This document shows positions 1-7,359 of a DNA stretch of 64,000 bases, piece by piece (within the stretch, counting starts at the first letter, position 1; the number at the start of each line of letters is the position of its first letter). The translations under genes were made by a program, and so were the position numbers. The notes under the pieces are model-generated. The model made no database searches. It was given only the letters and a program-made list of their open reading frames with translations, and was not told the origin of the DNA. The stretch is from assembly GCA_963713355.1 (NCBI GenBank), contig CAVQLK010000005.1, forward strand, positions 434,001-498,000, given 5' to 3'. This DNA is from FEN-1219 sp963713355 (GTDB taxonomy: Bacteria; Pseudomonadota; Gammaproteobacteria; Steroidobacterales; Rariloculaceae).

Positions 1-310
1 CGATCGGCGCCGCGCTGACCGCTGCCGCATGCGCAATCTTCACGCGCCACACGTAGCCGACTCCGGCCGCGACCGCCATCACGACATAGGCCATCATTCC
101 GACGTAGGCCGTCTGCGGGTGTATATAGAGAATGCGGTAGCCGACTCACCCTGCTGATAATCCGGCGGGAGCGATAACGAGCCCCCAGAAACCGTACCGA
201 CGGCGAGCAAAATGCGCACCGAGGCCGCCGAGCCACGGGCTCAACCGTTCGGCCAGACGATAGACGTACGGCGGCGAGCCGAGCTGGTGGAACCAACGCG
301 GTAGTTTCAT
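1..310 (-). CDS. ccmC: Haem exporter permease CcmC (partial, runs off the window; compensated frameshift)
   Basis: Inner-membrane subunit of the CcmABCD haem-handling system for cytochrome c maturation; CcmC presents haem in the periplasm to CcmE. The N-terminus (WFHQLGSPPYVYRLAERL) is typical of CcmC, followed by the first membrane segment ending at VIAPA. Near 150-165 the frame reads into a TGA, but the family sequence continues across it as DYQQG and then GYRILYIHPQTAYVGMM, returning to the original frame. A one-base insertion and a one-base deletion close together explain this. Only about the first 100 residues lie in the window. The gene follows ccmB by 11 bases, the usual ccm order. Family assignment is firm; the frame disruption is probably sequence error. 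Confidence 0.85.
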
Positions 311-321
311 CGTCAGTATTC

Positions 322-978
322 CTATTCGAGCCCGACTTTCACGGCCGCTGCGATCGCGAGCGGGCCGAGCGAAACGGCGAGCACAGCCAGCGCCGCCAAC
401 AACAGCAACGGCGCCGCAGTGGGCTCGCCGTTGATGCCGAGATCGGTCGCACGCGTGCCGAAGATCAGCAGCGGGCCCGTCAGAGGCAACACGAGCAATC
501 CGACGATCGAACCGCCGCGGCGCAAGCTCACAGTCAGTGCCGCACCGAGCGCCGACGAATACGCTCAGTGTCGGTGTTGCGAGCAGCAGGGCCAGCGCAA
601 GCGTCGGCAACGCGGCCAGAGGAATGTTGTACGACAACGCCGTCAGCGGCACGAGACAAATCAGCGGCACGAGCGTAACGAGCGCGTGGGCCGTCGAGCT
701 TCGCGAGCACGGTGAGCTGTCATCGGCACAGGGCTCAGCAGGAGCTGCTCGAAGCTGCCGTCGTCGGCATCGCTGCGAAACAACCCATCCAACGCGAGCA
801 GCGACGACAACAGCGCCGCAACCCACAGCACGCCCGTGCCGACCTCGCGCAGTTGCGACGTCGTCGGCGACAACGCCAGCGGAAACAAGGTCACGACGAT
901 GATGAAGAAGATCAGCGGATGAGCAAGCTCGCTCCAGCGCCGAAACGCGACGCGTAGATCGCGCGCGAGCACTGACAT
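322..978 (-). CDS. ccmB: Haem exporter permease CcmB (frameshifted)
   Basis: Membrane permease partner of CcmA. The first part (from 978) reads SVLARDLRVAFRRWSEL, then membrane helices and the family motif DGLFRSDADDGSFEQLLLSP. The middle part continues in a second frame (ALVTLVPLICLVPLTALSYN ... PTLSVFVGA) and the last part in a third (SLRRGGSIVGLLVLPLTGPL). Frame changes lie near 715, 690 and 545-550. Together the pieces give about 218 residues, the normal CcmB length. It starts 23 bases after ccmA and precedes ccmC. No single intact frame exists as sequenced, but each segment matches the family, so I read it as one gene with indel errors rather than a decayed gene. Confidence 0.85.
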
Positions 979-1001
979 TGAATGCGCTCATCACAGCTCG
1001 A

Positions 1002-1607
1002 TCACCAACGCGCCAGGCATCGCAAATCGTCGGGCTGGTGCGTTGCGATCACGGCGACGCCTCCGTCGGCGAGATGGCGACGCGTCCATTCGACGAGCAA
1101 TGCTCGGCCCTCGCCGTCGAGATTCGTCGTAGGCTCGTCGAGCAACCAGAGCTTGGCTCCCTGAAGATTCAGCATCGCAAGCGCCACGCGGCGGCGTTGA
1201 CCCGCGGACAAGTAGCGCGCACGCATATGAGCGGCCTTGTCGAACTTCAGTTCCGCGAGGACGCGGTCGAACTTCGAGTCGTGGCCCCAAACGGCCGCGT
1301 GAAAACGCAGATTCTCGGCGACCGTCAAATCGCGCTTCAGAGCCTCGAAGTGACCTCGATAGGCGACCTCACCGCGCTGCTCGCTCGCGAGCTCGCTGAC
1401 GACAACACCTTTCCAGGTGACGCTGCCGGCGGTCGGAAGCCCGAGGCCCGCGAGTATCCGCAGCAATGTCGTCTTGCCCGAACCGTTCGCACCGACCAAC
1501 AGCGCGAGCTGCTCGGCACCGAGATCGAAATGCAGCTGCTCGAAGAGGCAACGTTCGCCGCGCCATACGGCCAGCGCTCGTCCCTGCAGCAACGCGCGAT
1601 CCGTCAT
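1002..1607 (-). CDS. ccmA: Cytochrome c biogenesis ATP-binding export protein CcmA
   Basis: ABC-type ATPase that energises the CcmABCD complex, releasing holo-CcmE for cytochrome c maturation. Seen: Walker A GANGSGKTT at residues 39-47, ABC signature LSAGQRRRVALA, Walker B LWLLDEPTTNLD and the H-loop (ATHQ). The frame is open to 1652, but the start at 1607 (MTDRALLQ) gives 201 residues and the usual CcmA N-terminus, so I prefer it. It is the first gene of a minus-strand ccmA-ccmB-ccmC operon and is intact, unlike its two partners. The upstream region to 1887 is shared with the divergent ATPase gene. Confidence 0.93.
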   Translation of the reverse strand: MTDRALLQGRALAVWRGERCLFEQLHFDLGAEQLALLVGANGSGKTTLLRILAGLGLPTAGSVTWKGVVVSELASEQRGEVAYRGHFEALKRDLTVAENLRFHAAVWGHDSKFDRVLAELKFDKAAHMRARYLSAGQRRRVALAMLNLQGAKLWLLDEPTTNLDGEGRALLVEWTRRHLADGGVAVIATHQPDDLRCLARW

Positions 1608-1887
1608 GAACAGGAGGCCAAACCACGTAGAGCGGCGGATTGTGCCCGACACCGTCGTTTTTGCAACCGACGGCCCCCATTTTTGTCGTTCTAGAACAAT
1701 GATCTAAACGCGCTTTTGCTTACCGGCGCTCAGCTACGGATTGTGGCGAACGCGCGTCGTCGCGTCAGAAATCTCCATCAATCCAGCCGTTTACATAACA
1801 TTCATGATCGCATAGACTCCGCACCAGCCGTAATAAAAACACTTATCAATCCTCGATAACTATTTGTAAAAATAAGGGAAACGGCTG

Positions 1888-3105
1888 ATGGGAGAAGCGC
1901 GTAGGCTGGTCTCTCCCGCGAGAGTGTTCGCGCGACCAACGGCGGACGAAATTTGGCTCGGGGCGTCCCAACGGGAGGCCCTGAGCCAGCTTTGTTCTCC
2001 GGCGCAGGTGCGCGTGCTCGTCGGACCTCCGTCGAGCGGCAAGACGACACTGCTGCAGCATCTGCCCACGCAGCTCGACGCGAGCCGCGTCGTGCTTCAC
2101 TGCCGAGGATCCAAGAACGACGCGTCTGCGGTTCTTGCGAGCTTGCTGTTGAGCGCAGATCTCGCGCCGTGGGATTTATCGCAGGTCGAGCAGCGCAATC
2201 TGCTCACGGTCTTCGTGCAGCAACGCCATTCGCAGAAGCGGCGCGTGCTGCTACTGATCGACGACGCTCACGATTTCGGAGCCGGAGCGCTCGAGGAGCT
2301 CGAGCGGCTTCTGGCTTTCAAGATCGACAAGAGGTCCGCGGTCGAGCTATTGGTTGCAGGCGCTCCCGCTGTCGCCAAGTATTGGGAAGACGCGCGAGAC
2401 CGCAACGCAGCGGGCATCGTGCTCGTCCATCGCCTCACCGCCGCGCCGCCCGAGGATTTGACGGGCTACCTCGGCTGGCGGCTCGGCCGCTTCGATCTGC
2501 AAGACTTCATGACGCCGATGGCTCTGCAGATGATCGCGCGCTTGAGCGGCGGCCGTTATGCGGCAGCAGACGTGCTTGGCCAGATGTCACTGCTGTTGCT
2601 GCGCCAGCTGAAGTTGGAGCGAGCTGACGCGCGCGTCGTTCGACAAGCCGTCGCGGCGCTCGTGGCGAGGCAAACCGCCAAGCTCGAAGCGACTCGGCCG
2701 TCCAATGCGCCGCCGCAGGGGCAAATCGTCGTCAGCCGCAGCGGCAAGGTCGTCACACGCATTGCGCTACGGCAACGCACGCTGATCGGCCGCAGTGAGC
2801 ATAACGACGTCTGCCTGCCGAGCCCCTACCTGAGCCGCCACCATGCCGTGATCGTCGGTACGCCTGAGGGCTACTACATCGTGGATCTCAATAGCGTGAA
2901 CGGCGTTATGCTGAATGGCCAGAGGGTCGAGCGCGCCGTTCTATGCGACGAGGACGTCCTCAGGATAGGCCCGTTTCGGCTGAAGGTCCACATGCCGGAG
3001 TCGCTGATGCAGGCGAACCCGTTCCCGGACCAGGCGTCGCTCAGCGACACGGCTGTAATGCACCAGCAGACCGAGGAGAGCACGGCGGTCTGGCGCATCA
3101 AATGA
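1888..3105 (+). CDS. ExeA/GspA-like AAA ATPase with C-terminal FHA domain
   Basis: Two-domain cytoplasmic protein of 405 residues. The N-terminal half is an ExeA-type AAA module: Walker A GPPSSGKTT at 46-54, Walker B LLLIDDAH at 121-128 and the arginine-containing lid region typical of type II secretion ATPase ExeA/GspA. A helical segment (about 205-265) links to an FHA domain at about 280-366 with conserved G301-R302, the S316-R317-H318 strip and N338-G339, the phosphothreonine-binding set. FHA replaces the membrane or peptidoglycan-binding tail of classical ExeA. Purine-rich AAGGGAAA precedes the ATG at 1888. The intergenic stretch upstream (about 1780-1887) is AT-rich and probably holds the promoter. 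Substrate and partner are unknown; the FHA domain implies Ser/Thr-phosphorylation input. Confidence 0.85.
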   Translation: MGEARRLVSPARVFARPTADEIWLGASQREALSQLCSPAQVRVLVGPPSSGKTTLLQHLPTQLDASRVVLHCRGSKNDASAVLASLLLSADLAPWDLSQVEQRNLLTVFVQQRHSQKRRVLLLIDDAHDFGAGALEELERLLAFKIDKRSAVELLVAGAPAVAKYWEDARDRNAAGIVLVHRLTAAPPEDLTGYLGWRLGRFDLQDFMTPMALQMIARLSGGRYAAADVLGQMSLLLLRQLKLERADARVVRQAVAALVARQTAKLEATRPSNAPPQGQIVVSRSGKVVTRIALRQRTLIGRSEHNDVCLPSPYLSRHHAVIVGTPEGYYIVDLNSVNGVMLNGQRVERAVLCDEDVLRIGPFRLKVHMPESLMQANPFPDQASLSDTAVMHQQTEESTAVWRIK

Positions 3106-3239
3106 CAATGTGGAACCGCGGTTGGGATCCGTTCGAGGTTTGGCGTACCCGCGTGCTTCAGCCGCGGCTCGCCGAGGCACGTGCCGAAAACGCCGGCGCC
3201 GCCGGCAGTCGTCCCGCTCTTCCGTCGCTAGTCGGCTAG
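3102..3239 (+). CDS. Possible 45-residue protein translationally coupled to the FHA-ATPase
   Basis: A short ORF whose ATG overlaps the TGA of the ATPase gene (ATGA at 3102-3105), the classic geometry of translational coupling. The product starts MTMWNRGWDPFEVWRTRVL and ends in an Ala/Gly-rich tail. It has four tryptophans and no signal peptide or membrane segment. It is not recognised. It could be a real small partner of the ATPase or a chance ORF in GC-rich DNA; the overlap is the only positive evidence. Confidence 0.35.
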   Translation: MTMWNRGWDPFEVWRTRVLQPRLAEARAENAGAAGSRPALPSLVG

Positions 3240-3241
3240 TG

Positions 3242-3274
3242 CACAGCTTCGCCCGGTGTGGGGCGACGGCTGTG
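3242..3274 (+). terminator. Terminator-like hairpin after the ATPase unit
   Basis: Inverted repeat directly after the 45-codon ORF: CACAGC plus TCGCCC on the left arm pair with GGGCGA plus GCTGTG on the right, around a short GGTGTGG loop. No T-tract follows, so it may act by Rho or only as an mRNA 3' structure. The rest of 3275-3528 shows no gene that I can support. Confidence 0.35.
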
Positions 3275-3528
3275 TACGCACCTTCGATGCGCGTCAGCTG
3301 GCCGTTGACCGCATAGCCATTTCCTAGCCAAGGCCTGGGTCTAAGGCTTCATCGGCCTGATCCTGCTCGTTCATGACAGCAGAATCAGTCAGTGACCCAA
3401 CCTGCTGCTCAATGAACTCATTGCTCTTGGCATGGAACCTAATCGGGGCGCCATACGTGTAGTCCATGTGACATGACATATTACGGACACGCGTACATGC
3501 GTTGCGACGTTAATCAGAGTCGGGGGCG

Positions 3529-3870
3529 ATGAGTCTGGCCGCGCCGTTGATTACCGATAGGGAACCGCTGTTTGGGCTTCTCGAGTCGTGGATTCGATGG
3601 CGCTACGGCGAGGTTCACGGGACGGCATTCGTAGCAGTTTCGGCCCCTAAGCAGCTGCCCTCAGCCGTCGGACGGTGGGCGATGAAGCATCGCGACGCCG
3701 TGTGGCAGCTGATTTGGTTCGAGAGTAATGCCGTGCTGTGCGGGTTGGCGCCGTCGGACCCATATACCGATACGGACCAATTTGCCGTCGTTCAGCACAG
3801 CAGCCGAGGTGTTACGACAGAGGCCGTCTTCGCTTGGATGGACGACGGCTCGTGGCACGAACTACCTTAG
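3529..3870 (+). CDS. Hypothetical protein, 113 residues
   Basis: Not recognised. The frame is open from an ATG at 3529 with a G-rich stretch (GGGGGCG) upstream that could act as ribosome binding site. The product is soluble, without signal peptide or membrane helix, and is rich in tryptophan and aromatic residues (SWIRWRYGE; WQLIWFES; WMDDGSWHELP). Composition and length fit a small cytoplasmic protein. It stands alone between the ATPase unit and tRNA-Leu, and the antisense frame over it is also open for a stretch, so coding status is likely but not certain. Confidence 0.5.
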   Translation: MSLAAPLITDREPLFGLLESWIRWRYGEVHGTAFVAVSAPKQLPSAVGRWAMKHRDAVWQLIWFESNAVLCGLAPSDPYTDTDQFAVVQHSSRGVTTEAVFAWMDDGSWHELP

Positions 3871-3938
3871 CAGCGCCGTAAAGAAGGGGTGCTTTCCGCG
3901 GTCGCTATCGGGCGGATCGGAAGCGGTTGATTTATATA

Positions 3939-4024
3939 TGGTGCCCGGGCCCGGATTTGAACCGGGATGGCCTTTCGGCCGGCGGATTTTAAGTCCGCTG
4001 CGTCTACCCTTCCGCCACCCGGGC
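3939..4024 (-). tRNA. tRNA-Leu (anticodon UAA)
   Basis: Read on the minus strand, the sequence folds as a class II tRNA. The acceptor stem GCCCGGG pairs with CCCGGGC, followed by discriminator A and an encoded CCA at 3939-3941. The D arm is GGCGGAAGGGTAGACGC. The anticodon stem GCGGA/TCCGC encloses the loop CTTAAAA, giving anticodon TAA. A long variable arm (GGCCGAAAGGCC) and the T arm with GGTTCAAATCC complete it. It decodes UUA and UUG. It stands alone, with no integrase or repeat nearby to suggest an occupied attachment site. Confidence 0.95.
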
Positions 4025-4101
4025 GTACGGCAGAGGTGTCGCATTGGACGCTAGGAGCGACTGCGAAAGATACCCTGCCTGGGGTCGGCCGATCACGACG
4101 G

Positions 4102-4107
4102 ATTATA
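4102..4107 (-). promoter_or_regulatory. Candidate -10 element for tRNA-Leu
   Basis: On the minus strand a TATAAT lies within CTATATAATC, about 78 bases upstream of the mature tRNA 5' end, leaving room for a short leader. No convincing -35 hexamer is seen at the right distance (GCGAGG). The context is GC-rich, so an exact -10 match stands out, but it remains a guess. Confidence 0.3.
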
Positions 4108-4225
4108 TAGGAGTAAATCTTCGCCTCGCCGATCGGGGCAAGGCGTCGAGGTCGCGACGCACGATGCGCTCGCCGGTCACCGACGCAGTACCGCTCCGCG
4201 CGAGTACGGGCGCGATCGTAGCGCG

Positions 4226-4621
4226 CTATTCGGTCGTAGCTCCATCGAAGTGCTCATCGTCAGCGGCCGCATCGCTTTTCGTTCGATGAATGACGGCGTC
4301 GCGATGCTCTGGAGGACCGTAAAGCGTGTACAGCTTCAGTGGCATTGAGCCGGAATTGATCACGTTGTGTCGCGCGCCCGCCGGCACGATCACCGCGAAG
4401 TCGTCCTGGACCTCGTGGCGGCGCCCGTCTATCACGATCACGCCTTTCCCTTCTTCGATACGGAAAAACTGATCGCGGTCATCGTGAGTCTCCTCGCCAA
4501 TATCCTCGCCGGGTTGCAGCGTCATCAGCACGAGCTGCATATTGGATCCCGTATAGAGAACGCGCCGAAAGTACGTGTTGCGCAGTGTGGCCGTTTGGAT
4601 GTCGTCGACATATCCCTTCAT
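4226..4621 (-). CDS. Cupin domain-containing protein
   Basis: Small single-domain cupin of 131 residues. Seen: cupin motif 1 with metal ligands in EETHDDRDQFFRIEEGKG and motif 2 in VPAGARHNVINSGSMPLKLY; the C-terminus DDEHFDGATTE is characteristic of a conserved cytosolic cupin family. The frame is open further upstream (to 4738), but the start at 4621 (MKGYVDDIQ) has a strong GGAGGAG Shine-Dalgarno and gives the usual family length. Reaction unknown; such cupins usually bind one divalent metal. It is divergent from the pirin gene across 331 bases. Confidence 0.8.
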   Translation of the reverse strand: MKGYVDDIQTATLRNTYFRRVLYTGSNMQLVLMTLQPGEDIGEETHDDRDQFFRIEEGKGVIVIDGRRHEVQDDFAVIVPAGARHNVINSGSMPLKLYTLYGPPEHRDAVIHRTKSDAAADDEHFDGATTE

Positions 4622-4952
4622 GGAACTGCTCCTCCGCTCGTTGTCAGGCGCAAGTCCGCGTCGAGCAGCGCGTCGGGCGCCGTGGCCGAAGAAGATCGCA
4701 GGTGCGGTACGTTGCATCTCTTCGCAGAGCTCGTTCACCGATTCTACGCTTCGAGAACGGCGCGCACCGTCACCTGCGCAGCACCGTGGCCGGCAGAACT
4801 CGAGCGCACTGTGGCCGATTCGCGAACCCGATCAACGCCGTAGCAAAAATCCCGCCTTCAACGGACGCTTGCTAACAGGGACCGGCGCCCGAGACTACAA
4901 TGTCTTTCCGAGGCGGTCTCACCGAATTTCGATTCACGCAGCGAGGCACGCG
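4622..4952. other. Intergenic region between cupin and pirin genes
   Basis: A 331-base stretch between two divergent genes. Open frames cross it on both strands, but none has a start with good context or recognisable family sequence; they are extensions of neighbouring frames. It must hold the two divergent promoters. I see no convincing -35/-10 pair with proper spacing, although CTACAAT near 4896 resembles a -10 for the pirin gene. Confidence 0.4.
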
Positions 4953-5816
4953 ATGAAGAAAGTTCTTGCCACGCACAGCGCGCCCAGCCGGCACTGGGTG
5001 GGGAACGGCTTCCCGGTGCACGGGATGTTCGACTACAACGGTACGGACGTGCAGCAGCGCAGCCCGTTCCTATTGCTCGATTACGCGGCGCCCACCCATT
5101 TCGATCCCACCTCGCTGCGGCGTGGCGTCGGCGAGCACCCGCATCGCGGCTTCGAGACCGTTACCATCGTCTACGACGGCGAAGTCGAGCACCGCGATTC
5201 CACGGGCAATGGCGGCGTCATCGGTCCCGGCGACGTGCAGTGGATGACCGCCGCGAGCGGCATTTTGCACGAGGAATTCCATTCGCCCGCCTATGGCGAA
5301 CGCGGTGGACCGTTCGAGATGGCGCAGCTGTGGGTGAACCTGCCGGCCGCGGGCAAAATGGCGAAGCCGGCTTACCAGGGCATCACAGACGCGCAGATCC
5401 CATCGGTTCCGCTCGCCGACAAGGGCGGCCGAGTGCGGGTGATTGCGGGCAATTTCGAGGGGCACAACGGACCGGCTCGCACGTTCTCGCCGATGAACGT
5501 CTGGGACGTCCGGCTCAATGCCGGCAAGGGTCTCCAGGCATCGCAGAAAGAGGGCTGGACAGTGCTGGTCATCGTGCTGGCAGGCACCGTGCTGATGAAC
5601 GACACGGTGCTGCGCGAGAAGCAGATGGCAACGCTGTCGACCCTAGGCACCGACGTGAACATCGAAGCCAACAACGACGCCAAGCTGCTGCTGCTGGCCG
5701 GCGAACCCATCGACGAGCCCGTGGTAGGTTATGGCCCGTTCGTGATGAACACCCGAGCAGAGATCGCGCAGGCGATCGCCGACTTCAACAGCGGCAAGTT
5801 CGGCCAGATGCAGTAG
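4953..5816 (+). CDS. Pirin family protein
   Basis: Bicupin protein of 287 residues. The N-terminal pirin domain carries the metal-ligand set H62-P-H64 and H106-E-E108 (in EHPHRGFETV and ILHEEFH), matching the His-His-His-Glu site of pirins. A C-terminal pirin domain follows, ending near VVGYGPFVMNT. No signal peptide, so cytoplasmic. Bacterial pirins include quercetin-2,3-dioxygenases and regulators of central metabolism, and the substrate cannot be told from sequence. Start at 4953 (MKKVLATHSA); longer upstream frames have no support. It converges on rnk. Confidence 0.88.
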   Translation: MKKVLATHSAPSRHWVGNGFPVHGMFDYNGTDVQQRSPFLLLDYAAPTHFDPTSLRRGVGEHPHRGFETVTIVYDGEVEHRDSTGNGGVIGPGDVQWMTAASGILHEEFHSPAYGERGGPFEMAQLWVNLPAAGKMAKPAYQGITDAQIPSVPLADKGGRVRVIAGNFEGHNGPARTFSPMNVWDVRLNAGKGLQASQKEGWTVLVIVLAGTVLMNDTVLREKQMATLSTLGTDVNIEANNDAKLLLLAGEPIDEPVVGYGPFVMNTRAEIAQAIADFNSGKFGQMQ

Positions 5817-5829
5817 CCCGCTAGCCTCG

Positions 5830-5870
5830 CTGCGGTGCGCACTTCAGGCTCTAGCCTGGCGTGCCCGCAG
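5830..5870. terminator. Hairpin between convergent pirin and rnk genes
   Basis: Outer arms CTGCGG (5830-5835) and CCGCAG (5865-5870) are exact complements, with an inner AGGCT/AGCCT stem. It lies in the convergent gap and extends into the last codons of rnk. No T-tract, so a bidirectional terminator is only plausible. Confidence 0.3.
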
Positions 5871-6252
5871 CTTCAGGCTGGAACGGGACTTCCACTATTC
5901 GGTAGGTCTGCTTTTTGCCGCTCGGCAGTTCCCAGTCGATCGTTTGACCTACGCGCATCCCGAGCAGCGCCGCCCCTACTGGGACCAGGACGGAGATCTT
6001 GCCTGCGTCGATATCGGCGCTTCCTGGATACACGAGCGTAACCTCGCGCTGCTCCCCCGTGGTCTCGTTCTTGAAGACCACCCGGGAATTCATAGTGACG
6101 ACGTCGCTCGGGATTTTTTCACGCGGCAGCACCTGTGCGCGCAGTAGTTCGCTTTCCAGCTTTTCTGCACTCTTTCCGCGTTGCGCGTCGACGAGCTTGA
6201 GAAGCCGGTCCAGGTCGTCTTGCGTGAGGTAAATTTGAGGTAGATCGGCCAT
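5851..6252 (-). CDS. rnk: Rnk-type nucleoside diphosphate kinase regulator (GreA/GreB fold)
   Basis: 133-residue protein with a short N-terminal coiled coil (about residues 10-50) and a C-terminal FKBP-like GreA/GreB domain: LVYPGSADIDAGKISVLVPVG, then GAALLGMRVGQTIDWELPSG. Rnk proteins bind RNA polymerase near the secondary channel but have a shorter coiled coil than Gre factors and lack transcript-cleavage activity. The frame also offers an ATG at 6267, but the ATG at 6252 (MADLPQIYLT) has GGAG at good spacing. It is divergent from the LysR gene. Family assignment is good; the effect on Ndk is known only from E. coli and Pseudomonas. Confidence 0.82.
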   Translation of the reverse strand: MADLPQIYLTQDDLDRLLKLVDAQRGKSAEKLESELLRAQVLPREKIPSDVVTMNSRVVFKNETTGEQREVTLVYPGSADIDAGKISVLVPVGAALLGMRVGQTIDWELPSGKKQTYRIVEVPFQPEAAGTPG

Positions 6253-6388
6253 GGAATGCTCCATCATTACTTTCGGTCATCCGTATCGCGATCATAACCG
6301 CAGCTGCGCCCGCGAGACCCACGGCTTTCGTCCAGGAATGGCCACGGTGCTGTAGGCTCTCGGCCGGCGACACACTCGAGAATACACA

Positions 6389-7318
6389 GTGGAACTCAGG
6401 CATCTACGCTACTTCGTTGCGGTCGCCGAAGAGCTCAGCTTCACGCGCGCGGCGGCACGGCTTCGCACCGCTCAGCCGTCGCTGAGCCAACAGATACGCC
6501 AGCTCGAAAAATCGGTCGGCGTGAAACTCCTCGACCGTAGCCGGCAGCACGTCGCGCTGACCAACGCCGGGCGCACCTTCCTTCAGCAGGCGAAAGATAT
6601 TCTCGCGCGTGTCGAGCACGCCGGGCGGCTCGCGAAGCAGGCTGCCGATGGACGCGCGGGCGAGCTGTCGGTCGGCACGTTTCCATCGGCGGACGTGCGC
6701 ATCCTGCCCGCGCTGCGGCCTCTCGTGGCCCAGCATATGCCCGACCTTCGCCTGATCCTGCACAGCAAGTACGCGGTCGACCCGATTGCGGGCCTTCACT
6801 CGGGGTCCCTCGACGTGGCTTTCGTGCGGGGGCCGCTCGACGTCGATGGCCTCGAAGCCGTGGAGATCCTGCGCGAGCAGATCGTCATCGTGCTGCCGTC
6901 GCATCATGCGCTCGCTCGCCGCAAAGCAATTCCCGTGAAGAGCCTCGACGATCTGCCATGCATCACGATGGAACGCCGGTTGTCGCCGCCGCTCCACGAT
7001 GCCGCCGCGACTTTGTATCGCGAGGCGAAAATCCGCATGCATGCCGTCTCGAGCGCCGACAACGTGCTCGGCCACCTCAAGCTCGTGCAAGAGGGGCTTG
7101 GCTTCGCCTTGCTACCCGATTCGATCAGCGCATTGCTGCCGCCCGGGGTCACTTTCCGGCCGCTCGACTGCGATCCTGTGCCGACCGTATCGCTGCTTGT
7201 CGCCTGGAAAGCCAGCAATTCCTCCAGGCTCGTCCGCGAGCTCGTCGACCTCGCGGGCCGCTGTGGCAGCGCCCCGAGAGACGCGCCACGTCTTACGCGC
7301 AAGACGAAGAAGTCTTAG
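6389..7318 (+). CDS. LysR family transcriptional regulator
   Basis: 309-residue LysR-type regulator with a GTG start. The N-terminal winged helix-turn-helix reads HLRYFVAVAEELSFTRAAARL, then QPSLSQQIRQLE. The C-terminal effector-binding domain is type-2 periplasmic-binding-protein-like (about residues 90-295). It lies 41 bases upstream of the CoA-transferase gene on the same strand and opens the 7.4-15.1 kb catabolic cluster, so it is the obvious candidate regulator of that cluster, sensing an aromatic or CoA-ester-derived acid. The effector is not predictable. Its 136-base gap to rnk may contain the operator. Confidence 0.85.
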   Translation: MELRHLRYFVAVAEELSFTRAAARLRTAQPSLSQQIRQLEKSVGVKLLDRSRQHVALTNAGRTFLQQAKDILARVEHAGRLAKQAADGRAGELSVGTFPSADVRILPALRPLVAQHMPDLRLILHSKYAVDPIAGLHSGSLDVAFVRGPLDVDGLEAVEILREQIVIVLPSHHALARRKAIPVKSLDDLPCITMERRLSPPLHDAAATLYREAKIRMHAVSSADNVLGHLKLVQEGLGFALLPDSISALLPPGVTFRPLDCDPVPTVSLLVAWKASNSSRLVRELVDLAGRCGSAPRDAPRLTRKTKKS

Positions 7319-7359
7319 CCCACAGCTCTGCACCTCAGTAGACTGCGGCTACCGCAGCC

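Noticed and set aside
146..994. 282-residue minus-strand ORF over the ccmB-ccmC boundary
   Set aside because: It strings together the middle of CcmB, an out-of-frame stretch and the N-terminus of CcmC; it is a product of frameshifts, not a gene.
3939..4024. tRNA-Leu as an occupied integration site
   Set aside because: No integrase, no duplicated tRNA 3' end and no change in gene style on either side.
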